From positions 1 through 27,134 of the forward strand of contig CAZVUW010000035.1 in NCBI GenBank assembly GCA_964629825.1: a DNA stretch of 27,134 bases. The letters run 5' to 3'. This DNA comes from CAZVUW01 sp964629825 (GTDB lineage: Bacteria; Actinomycetota; Nitriliruptoria; Euzebyales; Egibacteraceae). Position numbers and translations under genes: made by a program. Under the pieces are notes generated by a model. The model was not told where the DNA came from. It did no database searches and saw only the letters and a list, made by a program, of their open reading frames with translations. Below, piece by piece: positions 6,754 through 15,276 of the stretch (positions within the stretch are counted from its first letter, which is position 1; every line of letters begins with the position of its first letter).

Positions 6754-8763
6754 GTGAGCAGAACCGGCAGAGCACCCACTGAACGTCCCTCCGGGAGCCC
6801 CCTGCTCCGGGCCTACATCGCGCTGGTCGTGGTTGTCGCGATGGGGGGATTCGTCGTGGTGGCCTTCCTGGACCCCACCCCAACCCGGGTCGACTCCCTC
6901 GACTTCCTGCTGCTCGCCACCTTCGTCGTCGTCTCCGAGGTCGTGCCCCTACGGGTCATCCGCAACGGGCGCGAGGGACTGCTCACCGTATCGACCACCT
7001 TCGCCTTCGCCATCCTGCTGTGGCTCGGTGGCACCGAGGCGATCATCCCGCTCGTGCTGGGCTCGGTGCTGCACGACCTCCTGCAGCGCAAGACCGCCCA
7101 GAAGGCGGTGTTCAACGCCGCGCAGCTGACCCTCTCGGTCATCGCCGCCGGCCTCTCGATGCAGCTGGTCGTCCCGCGTACGGGCGAACCGCCGTTTCCC
7201 CTCGAGCAGACGGGCGCGGTCGCCATCCTGGTGGCCGCGCTCGCGTTCTTCCTGACCAACTTCGTGCTCAGCGGCGCCGCTGTCGCCCTGGCCAGCAACG
7301 TGTCCCCCTCGACGCTGCTGCGCCGCGACCTCGGCCCCCAGGCGCTGTGGACCGGCGTTCTCCTCAGCATGTCACCCATCGTCGTGGCGACGGCCGAGGT
7401 GCACGTCCTCCTGCTGCCGCTGTTCGCGGTGCCGATGGGGATCATCTACCGCGCCATGGATGTCATGCTGCGGCGCGCGCACGAGGCCCTGCACGACGGC
7501 CTGACCGGCCTCCCCAACCGGGCGCTGTTCGAAGATCGCGTCCACCAGGCGGCCCTGACAGCGCAGCGCACCGGTGACCAGGCCGCGGTGCTCATCCTCG
7601 ATGTCGACGACTTCAAGAACGTCAACGACACCCTCGGGCACCGCGCGGGCGACGAGGTGCTCCAGACCCTGGCCGAGCGGCTCACCCACGTCCTGCGCAA
7701 CGTCGACACGGTGGCCCGCCTAGGGGGCGACGAGTTCGGGGTGGTCCTGAACCCGGTCGACGGCCAAGAGCACGCGATCGAGGTGGCGCGTCAGATCCGC
7801 TCGACCATCCACGAGCCGCTCCCCTACGGCCATCTGGTGATGGGGCTCGAGGCCAGCGTCGGCGTCGCCCTGGTCCCCGCACACGGCGTCGACCCGGGGG
7901 CCCTCATCACCTACGCCGACGCCGCCATGTTCGAGGCCAAGCGGCTCAAGAGCGGGTGGGAGCTGCACGAGCCGCGCCGCTTCGAGCAGGGCGAGCACCG
8001 CATCACGCGCCTGTCACGGCTGCGTCAGGCGCTCGCCGACGGCGGTCTCGAGCTGCACTACCAGCCGAAGCTGCGGCTGGACGACGGATCGGTGGACGGC
8101 ATCGAGGCCCTGGTCCGCTGGCACGACCCCGAGCGGGGCTTCATCTCACCCGACCAGTTCGTGCCGCTGGCCGAGGAGTCGGGGCTGATCCGGGAGCTGA
8201 CCGGCTTCGTCCTCGAGACGGCGATCAAGCAGATCACCGTCCTGCGCTCGATGGGCATCCCCCACCGCATCGCCGTGAACATCGCGGCGCGGGACCTCCA
8301 GGACCCCCTGCTGCCCGACCAGATCGCCCAGCTTCTGAGCGCCCACGACGTCGAGCCGCGCTGGCTTGAGCTGGAGATCACAGAGCGCACGATCATGTCG
8401 AACCCCAGGCAGGCGCACCGGGTCGCCATGCGGCTGCACGAGCTCGGGGTGATGCTGACCATCGACGACTTCGGCACCGGCAACACGTCCCTGGCGGTCC
8501 TGACGCGCCTGCCGGTCGACTGTCTGAAGATCGACCGCAGTCTGGTCTCCGCCCTGGAGAGCGGCGGGCCGGACGCCGTGATCGTCGAGGCGACGGTGAA
8601 GCTGAGCCAGAACCTCGGCCTGATGGTCGTCGCCGAGGGTGTCGAGACCGAGTCGATGTGGCGCCAGCTGGTCGAGATCGGCTGCGACACGGCCCAGGGC
8701 TACTACTGCTCGCGGCCGCTGCCCGCCGAGGAGCTGACCGCGCTGCTGGTGAGTCCGGGCTAG
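6754..8763 (+). CDS. Membrane GGDEF-EAL cyclic-di-GMP signalling protein
   Basis: This 669-residue protein starts with about seven or eight hydrophobic helices (residues 18 to about 235), an integral-membrane sensor module I cannot assign to a named MASE family. The diguanylate cyclase domain has GGDEF intact at 324-328 and a product-inhibition site RNVD at 315-318, exactly five residues before it. The phosphodiesterase domain has EAL at 451-453 and the expected acidic and lysine motifs (VNIAARDLQ, LEITERT, IDDFGTG, LKIDRSL, AEGVETE). Both enzymes therefore look able to work, making and breaking cyclic di-GMP. GTG 6754 is chosen because GGAGGAG lies eight bases upstream; the frame is open from GTG 6661, but that lies in a hairpin. 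The helicase gene follows 47 bp later on the same strand. Confidence 0.93.
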   Translation: MSRTGRAPTERPSGSPLLRAYIALVVVVAMGGFVVVAFLDPTPTRVDSLDFLLLATFVVVSEVVPLRVIRNGREGLLTVSTTFAFAILLWLGGTEAIIPLVLGSVLHDLLQRKTAQKAVFNAAQLTLSVIAAGLSMQLVVPRTGEPPFPLEQTGAVAILVAALAFFLTNFVLSGAAVALASNVSPSTLLRRDLGPQALWTGVLLSMSPIVVATAEVHVLLLPLFAVPMGIIYRAMDVMLRRAHEALHDGLTGLPNRALFEDRVHQAALTAQRTGDQAAVLILDVDDFKNVNDTLGHRAGDEVLQTLAERLTHVLRNVDTVARLGGDEFGVVLNPVDGQEHAIEVARQIRSTIHEPLPYGHLVMGLEASVGVALVPAHGVDPGALITYADAAMFEAKRLKSGWELHEPRRFEQGEHRITRLSRLRQALADGGLELHYQPKLRLDDGSVDGIEALVRWHDPERGFISPDQFVPLAEESGLIRELTGFVLETAIKQITVLRSMGIPHRIAVNIAARDLQDPLLPDQIAQLLSAHDVEPRWLELEITERTIMSNPRQAHRVAMRLHELGVMLTIDDFGTGNTSLAVLTRLPVDCLKIDRSLVSALESGGPDAVIVEATVKLSQNLGLMVVAEGVETESMWRQLVEIGCDTAQGYYCSRPLPAEELTALLVSPG

Positions 8764-8810
8764 CAGCGCTTCCGGCCCATCCGCGGCCGCCGACGGAGCG
8801 GTCGTGCAGT

Positions 8811-11396
8811 ATGGGGGCCGAGATGACCTCCACGACGCAACCAGTGGGTGCGCCGCTCGGCGCCACGCGCTCGAGCCTCCTCCACCTGCTGCCGGACGGC
8901 CCGGCCGACCCCGACGAGCTGTTCGACCGCTTCAGCACCTGGGCGTCGGAGCAGGGCCTGTCGCTGTACCCCGCGCAGGAGGAGGCCCTGATCGAGGTCG
9001 TCTCCGGCTCGCACGTGATCCTGGCGACGCCCACCGGCTCCGGCAAGAGCCTGGTCGCCGCGGGCGCCCACTTCGCGGCTCTGGCCCGCGGCGACATCAC
9101 CTTCTCCACGGCGCCGATCAAGGCGCAGGTGAGCGAGAAGTTCTTCGCCCTGGTCGAGCTGTTCGGCGCCGAGAACGTCGGGATGATGACCGGCGATGCG
9201 AGCGTCAACGCCGACGCGCCGATCATCTGCTGCACCGCAGAGATCCTGGCCAACCTGGCGCTGCGCGAGGGGGCGGACGCGGACATCGGCCAGGTCGTCA
9301 TGGACGAGTTCCACTTCTACTCCGAGCCCGACCGCGGGTGGGCGTGGCAGGTCCCGCTGCTGGAGCTTCCGCAGGCCCAGTTCCTGCTGATGTCCGCGAC
9401 GCTCGGCGACGTCTCCCACTTCCAGGAGGACCTGCTGCGGCGCACCGGCCGACCGGCCGCGCTGGTGACCTCGACGGAGCGCCCCATCCCGCTCGACTAC
9501 CGCTACGTCAAGACGCCCGTCCACGAGACGATCGAAGACCTCCTCCAGACGGGGCTGGCTCCTATCTACGTCGTCCACTTCACCCAGGCGGCGGCGGTCG
9601 AGCGCGCCCAGTCGCTCATGAGCGCCAAGATCTGCACGCGCGAGGAGAAGGACGCCATCGCCGAGATGATCGGTGGCTTCCGCTTCGCGGCCGGCTTCGG
9701 AAAGACGCTGTCGCGGCTGGTGCGCCACGGCGTCGGCGTCCACCACGCGGGGATGCTGCCGAAGTACCGACGGCTGGTCGAGCAGCTCGCGCAGGCGGGC
9801 CTGCTGAAGGTCATCTGCGGCACCGACACGCTCGGCGTCGGCATCAACGTGCCGATCCGAACCGTCCTGCTGACCGGCCTCAGCAAGTTCGACGGCGAGC
9901 GGACCCGCCACCTCAAGGCCCGCGAGTTCCATCAGATCGCCGGGCGCGCGGGCCGGGCCGGCTTCGACACCGCCGGCACCGTCGTGGTGCAGGCGCCCGA
10001 GCACGTGGTCGAGAACGAGCGCGCACTCGCCAAGGCGGGCGATGATCCGAAGAAGCGCCGCAAGGTGGTCAAGAAGCGCCCGCCCGAGGGCTTCGTCAGC
10101 TGGAACGAGGCGACCTTCGAGCGCCTCGTCGCGGCCGCGCCCGAGACGCTGACCTCGTCCTTCCGGGTGACCAGCTCCATGCTGCTCAACCTGCTGGAGC
10201 GCCCCGGGGATGCCTTCGCGGCCGCGCGGCGGCTGCTGACGGACAACCACGAGGACCGGGCGGCGCAGCGGCGTCACATCCGCCGCGCCATCGCGCTCTA
10301 CCGCGGTCTGGTCTCCGCCGGTGTCGTGGAGCGGCTCGATTCCCCCGACGAGCACGGGCGGACGGTGCGCCTGACGGTCGACCTGCAGCCAAACTTCGCG
10401 CTGAACCAGCCGCTGTCGCCGTTCGCGGTGACGGCGCTGGACCTGCTCGACCCGGACTCGCCCAGCTACCCGCTGGACGTGCTGTCGGTCCTGGAGGCGA
10501 CGCTGGAGGACCCACGGCAGGTGCTGGCGGCCCAGCAGTTCAAGGCGCGCGGCGAGGCGGTCGCGGCGATGAAGGCCGAGGGGATCGAGTACGAGGAGCG
10601 CATGGAGCTCCTCGAGGACGTCACGCACCCGCGACCGCTGGCCGACCTGCTCGAGACCGCCTTCGAGGCCTACGCCAGCAGCCACCCCTGGGTGACCGAC
10701 CACCAGCTGTCCCCCAAGTCGGTTGCGCGCGACCTCTACGAGCGCGCGATGACCTTCGCGGACTACGTCGCCTACTACAACCTATCCCGTTCCGAGGGCC
10801 TGGTGCTGCGCTACCTCGCCGACGCCTACAAGGCGCTGCGCCAGACCGTGCCGGAGGACGCCAAGACCGACGGCGTCTACGACCTGCAGGAGTGGCTGGG
10901 CGAGCTGGTGCGCCAGACCGACTCGAGCCTGCTCGACGAGTGGGAGTCGCTGCGCAGCGCCGAAGAGCCGGGCGCCGCCGTCACCGCCCCCGTCGACGAG
11001 GGCCCACCCCCCGTCACCGCCAACGAGCGCGGCTTCCGCGTGCTGGTCCGCAACGCCCTCTTCCGCCGAGTGGAGCTGGCTGCTCGCCGACGCTGGAGCG
11101 AGCTGGGCCAGCTCGACGGCACCAGCGGCTGGGGTGCCGACGCGTGGGAGCGGGCGCTGGAGCCCTACTTCGCCGAGCATCACGAGATCGGCACCGGGGC
11201 CGACGCCCGCGGTCCCCATCTGCACCTGGTCGAGGTCGACCCGCCCGGCGCCCCACCCCGGACCTGGCGGGTGCGTCAGATCCTGGATGACCCGGAGGGC
11301 CACCACGACTGGGCGATCACCGCCGAGGTTGACCTCAACGCCTCCGACGAGGCGGGCGACGCGGTGGTGCGCGTGATCGACGTGGGCAGCGCCTGA
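8811..11396 (+). CDS. DEAD/DEAH-box RNA helicase with DUF3516 C-terminus
   Basis: This is an 861-residue superfamily 2 helicase. Walker A is ATPTGSGKS (72-80), the Walker B box is DEFH (165-168), motif III is SATLG, and motif VI is HQIAGRAGRAG. After the second RecA domain a basic stretch (DPKKRRKVVKKRPP) leads into the long C-terminal region of the actinobacterial DUF3516 family, which resembles Ski2/Mtr4-type RNA helicases. A role in RNA unwinding or turnover follows from the family only. ATG 8811 is used; ATG 8823 is an equally reasonable start, and neither has a strong ribosome site. It converges with the caspase gene, with only 10 bp between stops. Confidence 0.92.
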   Translation: MGAEMTSTTQPVGAPLGATRSSLLHLLPDGPADPDELFDRFSTWASEQGLSLYPAQEEALIEVVSGSHVILATPTGSGKSLVAAGAHFAALARGDITFSTAPIKAQVSEKFFALVELFGAENVGMMTGDASVNADAPIICCTAEILANLALREGADADIGQVVMDEFHFYSEPDRGWAWQVPLLELPQAQFLLMSATLGDVSHFQEDLLRRTGRPAALVTSTERPIPLDYRYVKTPVHETIEDLLQTGLAPIYVVHFTQAAAVERAQSLMSAKICTREEKDAIAEMIGGFRFAAGFGKTLSRLVRHGVGVHHAGMLPKYRRLVEQLAQAGLLKVICGTDTLGVGINVPIRTVLLTGLSKFDGERTRHLKAREFHQIAGRAGRAGFDTAGTVVVQAPEHVVENERALAKAGDDPKKRRKVVKKRPPEGFVSWNEATFERLVAAAPETLTSSFRVTSSMLLNLLERPGDAFAAARRLLTDNHEDRAAQRRHIRRAIALYRGLVSAGVVERLDSPDEHGRTVRLTVDLQPNFALNQPLSPFAVTALDLLDPDSPSYPLDVLSVLEATLEDPRQVLAAQQFKARGEAVAAMKAEGIEYEERMELLEDVTHPRPLADLLETAFEAYASSHPWVTDHQLSPKSVARDLYERAMTFADYVAYYNLSRSEGLVLRYLADAYKALRQTVPEDAKTDGVYDLQEWLGELVRQTDSSLLDEWESLRSAEEPGAAVTAPVDEGPPPVTANERGFRVLVRNALFRRVELAARRRWSELGQLDGTSGWGADAWERALEPYFAEHHEIGTGADARGPHLHLVEVDPPGAPPRTWRVRQILDDPEGHHDWAITAEVDLNASDEAGDAVVRVIDVGSA

Positions 11397-11406
11397 CGTC
11401 TGCGCT

Positions 11407-12693
11407 TCACTCGATCGTGACCACGGCGCGATAGCCGCCGCTGTTGTCGTCCAGCGGGCTGTCGTTCACGCCCAGCAGCAGCCGCCCCGGCGCGGCGACC
11501 TCGAAGCGCCCGCCCGCCCCAACCTCAAACACGGGGCCCGCGTCGACCCTGCCCACCAGCGCGGCGTGGTTGGCCTCGTGCGGGTCGCCGGGGTGGGTGT
11601 TGTCGAGGTCGGGGACACCCTCGGGGTCGAAGCACTGGTCTGGGCGGTTGAGGTCGTCGCACAGCTGCCCGCTGGCCTCGATCGTGAGGACGTCGCCCGC
11701 CTCGACGTCGATCCCGGTGTCGGTGAAGGCGATCCGGCCCGAGACCTGCACGATGCTGTGCTCCGCATCGGAGGGCAGGAGGATGAACCCGAGCACCACC
11801 ACGGCCGCGACCAGCAGCGCAGCCAGGACGTAGGGCCAGCGCTCGGGCTTGTCCTGCCCGCCCCGAAGGGCCGGCAGCAGGATCGTCTCGGTCCTGCGCC
11901 TGCGCCGCGGGGTCACCGACGTCACCGGCGTGACCGGCGGCTCGGATGAGCGCCGGGGCGGTGGCACCTTGGCGATGCACAGGGTGCCCTCGATACCCAT
12001 CTCCCACTTCAGGGGTGTCTGCTTGCGGTCGGCCTCGAGCATCCGCTCGGTGACGTGCTCATGGAGGTCGTGGACCGACACCCGCCCGTCACCGTCCCGG
12101 TCTGCCGCGCCCGTCTCAAGGCCCTCGACCACGGCCGCCGTGAACACCGACGGCTGCGGCTGCCCGCTCAGGCTGTCGTCACTCCAGGAGTACTCGATCT
12201 CGTTGGAGGCGGTCAGGATGGCGCGTCCGTTGCCGGCCAGCTTCTCCTTCAGGTGCACGCCGGCATCGCCCTTGGCGCCGGCCGCGAACGCCCCCGCGTA
12301 GCAGCAGTCCAGCAGCAGGACGATGGTGCGGGCCCGGCAGCGCTCCATCTCCTCGCTCAGGAAGGAGGAGGGCACGGCGGAGACGGTCAGCTCGTCGGCG
12401 GAGGTGTCGGTGGCCGCGAAGTAGAGCCGACCCTCGTCGTCCTTGACGCCGTGGCAGGAGACGTGGACGAGCAGCAGGTCGTCCCGGCTGCGGTTGGCGA
12501 AGAAGCGGTGCAGCTCGCGCCGCAGCCGCGACTCGGTGGCGTCGATGACCTTCGTGACCTCGAAGTCACCGATCTGCGGGTCCGCCAGAACGCGTCCTAT
12601 GGCCTCGGCGTCCTGAGCGGGCGAGCGCAGCCGGCGCAGGCGCGGATCGCTGTAGGTGCCGGTGGCGACCACGAGGGCATCGCGCCGGGCCAC
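11407..12693 (-). CDS. Caspase-like protease with EF-hand-like loop, membrane span and LecA-like lectin domain
   Basis: This 428-residue protein has four parts. Residues 1 to about 240 are a C14 caspase-like domain with opening ARRDALVVATGTYSDPRL, catalytic His81 in SCHG and catalytic Cys131 in LLLDCCYAG. A calcium-type loop D198-x-D200-G-D202-G-x-x-S206-x-x-D209 lies near its end. A Pro/Thr/Arg linker with five arginines (263-267) follows, then a membrane helix at about 286-306. The tail (about 312-428) resembles the Pseudomonas LecA (PA-IL) galactose lectin, with the ending GVNDSPLDDNSGGY like the LecA calcium/sugar loop. If the N-terminus is inside, the protease is cytoplasmic and the lectin is outside. 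GTG 12693 is chosen, four bases after the EACC1 stop, because relatives start at this motif; TTG 12723 lies inside EACC1. Cleavage targets are unknown. Confidence 0.85.
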   Translation of the reverse strand: MARRDALVVATGTYSDPRLRRLRSPAQDAEAIGRVLADPQIGDFEVTKVIDATESRLRRELHRFFANRSRDDLLLVHVSCHGVKDDEGRLYFAATDTSADELTVSAVPSSFLSEEMERCRARTIVLLLDCCYAGAFAAGAKGDAGVHLKEKLAGNGRAILTASNEIEYSWSDDSLSGQPQPSVFTAAVVEGLETGAADRDGDGRVSVHDLHEHVTERMLEADRKQTPLKWEMGIEGTLCIAKVPPPRRSSEPPVTPVTSVTPRRRRRTETILLPALRGGQDKPERWPYVLAALLVAAVVVLGFILLPSDAEHSIVQVSGRIAFTDTGIDVEAGDVLTIEASGQLCDDLNRPDQCFDPEGVPDLDNTHPGDPHEANHAALVGRVDAGPVFEVGAGGRFEVAAPGRLLLGVNDSPLDDNSGGYRAVVTIE

Positions 12694-12697
12694 GTCA

Positions 12698-13063
12698 TCA
12701 CGTTCCCGCGTTGCGCGCCACAAAGAGGTCGACGAGACGCTCGCGCTCCTCGGGGGAGGCCGAGGACAGCTCGAGGGACTCCTCGCCGATCGTCAGCTTC
12801 ACGGTCTGGATGGGGCGGTTCTCCATCCACCTGCCGACGAGGTCGCCGACGGCCTTAACGACCGCCGGGCCCGCCGTCACGATCAGAGCGCCCAGGGTGA
12901 CCGGGTCGACCGGCTTGGCGCCGGGCGGGATCTCGTCCGTCCGCACGGCCCGCACGTCGTCGACGTCCAGCTCGAGCAGACGCCGCCGGAGCTGACCCGT
13001 CAGCTGGTCGAGCTCGACGGGGTCGCTGTGAGACGCGCCCTCGAGCGCGAGCACCAGCTCCAT
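12698..13063 (-). CDS. EACC1 (effector-associated constant component 1) protein
   Basis: This 121-residue protein begins with a ferredoxin-like half (MELVLALEG, then QLTGQLRRRLLELDVDDVRAV). It continues with a hydrophobic helix (VDPVTLGALIVTAGPAVVKAVGDLVGRWM) and ends with a short beta region (VKLTIGEESLEL) and a charged helix. This order matches EACC1, a family described by comparative genomics as a fixed partner of caspase or trypsin-like effectors in predicted bacterial conflict systems. It is immediately upstream of the caspase gene, with stop and start four bases apart, so they form an operon. The helix may insert into membranes or pack against the effector. No biochemical role is established, to my knowledge. 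Confidence 0.8.
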   Translation of the reverse strand: MELVLALEGASHSDPVELDQLTGQLRRRLLELDVDDVRAVRTDEIPPGAKPVDPVTLGALIVTAGPAVVKAVGDLVGRWMENRPIQTVKLTIGEESLELSSASPEERERLVDLFVARNAGT

Positions 13064-13113
13064 GTCAGCTCACCGCCTTGTGGGAGCGGCACCGCCTCCA
13101 CTCCCTGCACCCA

Positions 13114-13142
13114 AGCCTGGGGGTGGGCGGTTTGTCTGTCAA
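13114..13142 (-). promoter_or_regulatory. Possible promoter of the EACC1-caspase operon
   Basis: On the minus strand a perfect TTGACA (13142-13137) is followed after 17 bp by CAGGCT (13119-13114), a poor -10. The likely transcript would have a leader of about 45 bases before ATG 13063. The spacing and the perfect -35 support it; the -10 does not. Confidence 0.35.
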
Positions 13143-13183
13143 GCCCTGTACGTGAGCGATTTGGGGGGCGCGGAACGCGCATT

Positions 13184-13239
13184 GCGCGCGCCAACCCGCA
13201 CATAGCGCGCGAAAACCCTTGTCACGGAGGGTAGCGCGC
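13184..13239. repeat. Three GCGCGC motifs in the divergent intergenic region
   Basis: GCGCGC occurs at 13184-13189, 13205-13210 and 13234-13239, each preceded by TT or TA. The first two are 21 bp apart, two helical turns. They lie between EACC1 and the LVIVD-repeat gene, upstream of both. They may be a regulator's binding sites; in GC-rich DNA chance is possible. Confidence 0.3.
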
Positions 13240-13315
13240 CCGTAGGTTCCGCACCCCCGACTGGCCCTCCTGGACTAGCCGGACCCATGCCGACCGAAGT
13301 ACCGAAAGGGAGTGC

Positions 13316-15211
13316 ATGCGACAGCACAGACCTGCCACATTCGTAGGGATTCTCCTCTGCCTGCTCCTGACGCTCGGAGCGGGAGCGGCCACGGCCGCCC
13401 AAGATCAACCCCCTGACTCCAGCCCCGACGTCGAGGACACGAGCGGCATCCGCGCCGAGCTGGACGCCCTGGTGCAGGCCAAGGGGATCACCCAAGGGCT
13501 TGAGGCCAAGGTCCGGCGGGCGCTCGACACGTTCGACAGCTGGTACCGGGATGTGAATCGGCGCGGCCCGGCGATGAGCCACCTCGACCGCGCGATCCAC
13601 CTGCTCGAGTGGCAGGCCGGGGTCGTCGAGAGCGGCAAGCCGAACCAGGGAGACGCCGACGGTTTGCGCGCGCTCGCCCAGGCCATCCGCGACCTCGTCC
13701 GCGACCTCACCCCCCAGATCGCGGACGGCTTCCGCCTGATCGGCCACGACCCCCTCCACTACCGCGGCATGAACGCGGCCATCGCCAAGCACGGCGACTA
13801 CATCTACGTCGGCAACCGCACCGACGGGCAGGACGACCACCCGCACCCCGGGATCCTGGTGGTGGACGTCTCGGATCCGGTCGACCCTGAGGTGGTCGGA
13901 GAGATCGGCCCGCCGGACGCCGCGCTGGTCGCCGAGACCAGCCGAGAGCTGCGCGTGTGGCCGCAGCAGGACCTGCTGATAGTCATGAACTTCCGCTGCA
14001 GCGCATCCATCCACGACTGCGCCAACCGCAACGTCCCGTCGCGCTTCACCTTCTTCGACATCGGCGGCGAGAACGCGACCGCTCCGAAGCTGGTCGCCAC
14101 CTACCAGCCGAGCCAGACGCCGCACGAGATGTACCTGTGGGTGGACCCGGCGCAGCCGGACGAGCGCGCGCTGCTGTACTGGACCACGGTCGTGTCCTCC
14201 CAGACGCAGCCCAGCCTGCGCGTCACCGACCTGTCACGGGTCAGAGAGGGCGAGTTCCCCGAGATCACGTGGGTCGCAGACTTCCCGCGCCGTCGTCTGC
14301 CCGACGGAACCAACGAGGACCGGCGCCTGCACTCGATCGGGGTGTCCAATGACGGCACCGAGGTGCACCTGTCGTTCCTGGGCGCCGGCTACCTGCTGCT
14401 CGACTCCTCCGAGGTGGCTGCCGGCCTGCCCGACGCGCAGATCACCTACAAGACCCCACCCGAGAACCGCGTCGCGTGGTCGAACCCCGGTGCGCACAGC
14501 TCCGTTCCGATCTTCGGCACGGACGTCGCCTTCATCACCGATGAGGTCTACGGCGACGCCCTCGGCTCGCAGCACGGCTGCCCGTGGGGCTGGGTGCGCA
14601 CGATCGACATCTCAGATCCCGAGCAGCCCGAGGTGATCGGAGAGTTCCGCGCCGAGGAGAACGAGGAGAGCTACTGCGACACACCCGCGGGCCGAGACCC
14701 CGCGAACACGCGCTACACGAGCTTCTCCGCACATAACCCGACTCTGACGAACAACCTCGCCTTCGTCACCTGGCACTCGGCAGGGCTTGAGGCCATCGAC
14801 CTCACCGACCCGACCGACCTGCGTCGTGTCGGCAAGTTCAAGCCACAGCCGCTGCGCGAGGTCGCGACCGAGGACCCGGCGCTGTCCGAGGGGCTCGACA
14901 AGGTCGTCATGTGGAGCTATCCGATCGTCTCGGACGGGCTGATCTACGTCTTGGACGTTCGCAACGGCCTGTACGTGCTCGAGTACACCGGCCCGCGCCG
15001 TGGACCGGTCTCACGCATCGAGTTCCTGGAGGGCAACTCCAACCTGGGAGACGCGCTCGAGCTCGAGCCGGTCGACACCTCTTCGGCCGAGCGCGGCTTC
15101 AGCGCGCTGGGCTCTGCGGCCAGCGCATGGCCCGAGGGTGAAACCCTCGCCGACCTGTTCGGGGACCAGCTGGCCACCTACGGGATCGGCGAGCTGGGCG
15201 CCCGAGACTGA
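13316..15211 (+). CDS. Secreted LVIVD-repeat protein with N-terminal FIMAH-like domain
   Basis: This 631-residue protein has a signal peptide (hydrophobic 8-24, cleavage near 28). A helical domain at about 45-126 follows (GITQGLEAKVRRAL, then HLDRAIHLL and KPNQGD), matching the C-terminal domain of the three M14 peptidases in this window. The rest is a beta-propeller-like array of LVIVD repeats, for example ILVVDVSDPVDPEVVG near 180, VRTIDISDPEQPEVIG near 426 and LEAIDLTDPTDLRRVG near 490. LVIVD proteins are extracellular and of unknown function. Start ATG 13316 has AAGGGAG just upstream. A strong hairpin terminator follows. The C-terminal 50 residues match nothing I recognise. Confidence 0.85.
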   Translation: MRQHRPATFVGILLCLLLTLGAGAATAAQDQPPDSSPDVEDTSGIRAELDALVQAKGITQGLEAKVRRALDTFDSWYRDVNRRGPAMSHLDRAIHLLEWQAGVVESGKPNQGDADGLRALAQAIRDLVRDLTPQIADGFRLIGHDPLHYRGMNAAIAKHGDYIYVGNRTDGQDDHPHPGILVVDVSDPVDPEVVGEIGPPDAALVAETSRELRVWPQQDLLIVMNFRCSASIHDCANRNVPSRFTFFDIGGENATAPKLVATYQPSQTPHEMYLWVDPAQPDERALLYWTTVVSSQTQPSLRVTDLSRVREGEFPEITWVADFPRRRLPDGTNEDRRLHSIGVSNDGTEVHLSFLGAGYLLLDSSEVAAGLPDAQITYKTPPENRVAWSNPGAHSSVPIFGTDVAFITDEVYGDALGSQHGCPWGWVRTIDISDPEQPEVIGEFRAEENEESYCDTPAGRDPANTRYTSFSAHNPTLTNNLAFVTWHSAGLEAIDLTDPTDLRRVGKFKPQPLREVATEDPALSEGLDKVVMWSYPIVSDGLIYVLDVRNGLYVLEYTGPRRGPVSRIEFLEGNSNLGDALELEPVDTSSAERGFSALGSAASAWPEGETLADLFGDQLATYGIGELGARD

Positions 15212-15233
15212 GCTCCGGAGCGCAGTCCAGATC

Positions 15234-15263
15234 AGGGGGGGCCGCCGTCTGGCGGCCCCCTCT
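15234..15263. terminator. Bidirectional hairpin terminator
   Basis: Arms GGGGGCCGCC (15237-15246) and GGCGGCCCCC (15251-15260) pair perfectly around GTCT, with outer A-T and G-T pairs extending the stem. It lies between the convergent LVIVD-repeat and DUF305 genes and may serve both. Confidence 0.75.
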
Positions 15264-15276
15264 GCACCGGAAGGTC

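Noticed and set aside
10048..10092. Nuclear-localisation-like PKKRRKV in the helicase
   Set aside because: Basic stretches of this kind appear in bacterial members of the DUF3516 helicase family, as I recall, and reflect RNA binding rather than a eukaryotic origin.
11397..11406. Terminator between the convergent helicase and caspase genes
   Set aside because: The gap is 10 bp and no convincing hairpin was found in or around it.
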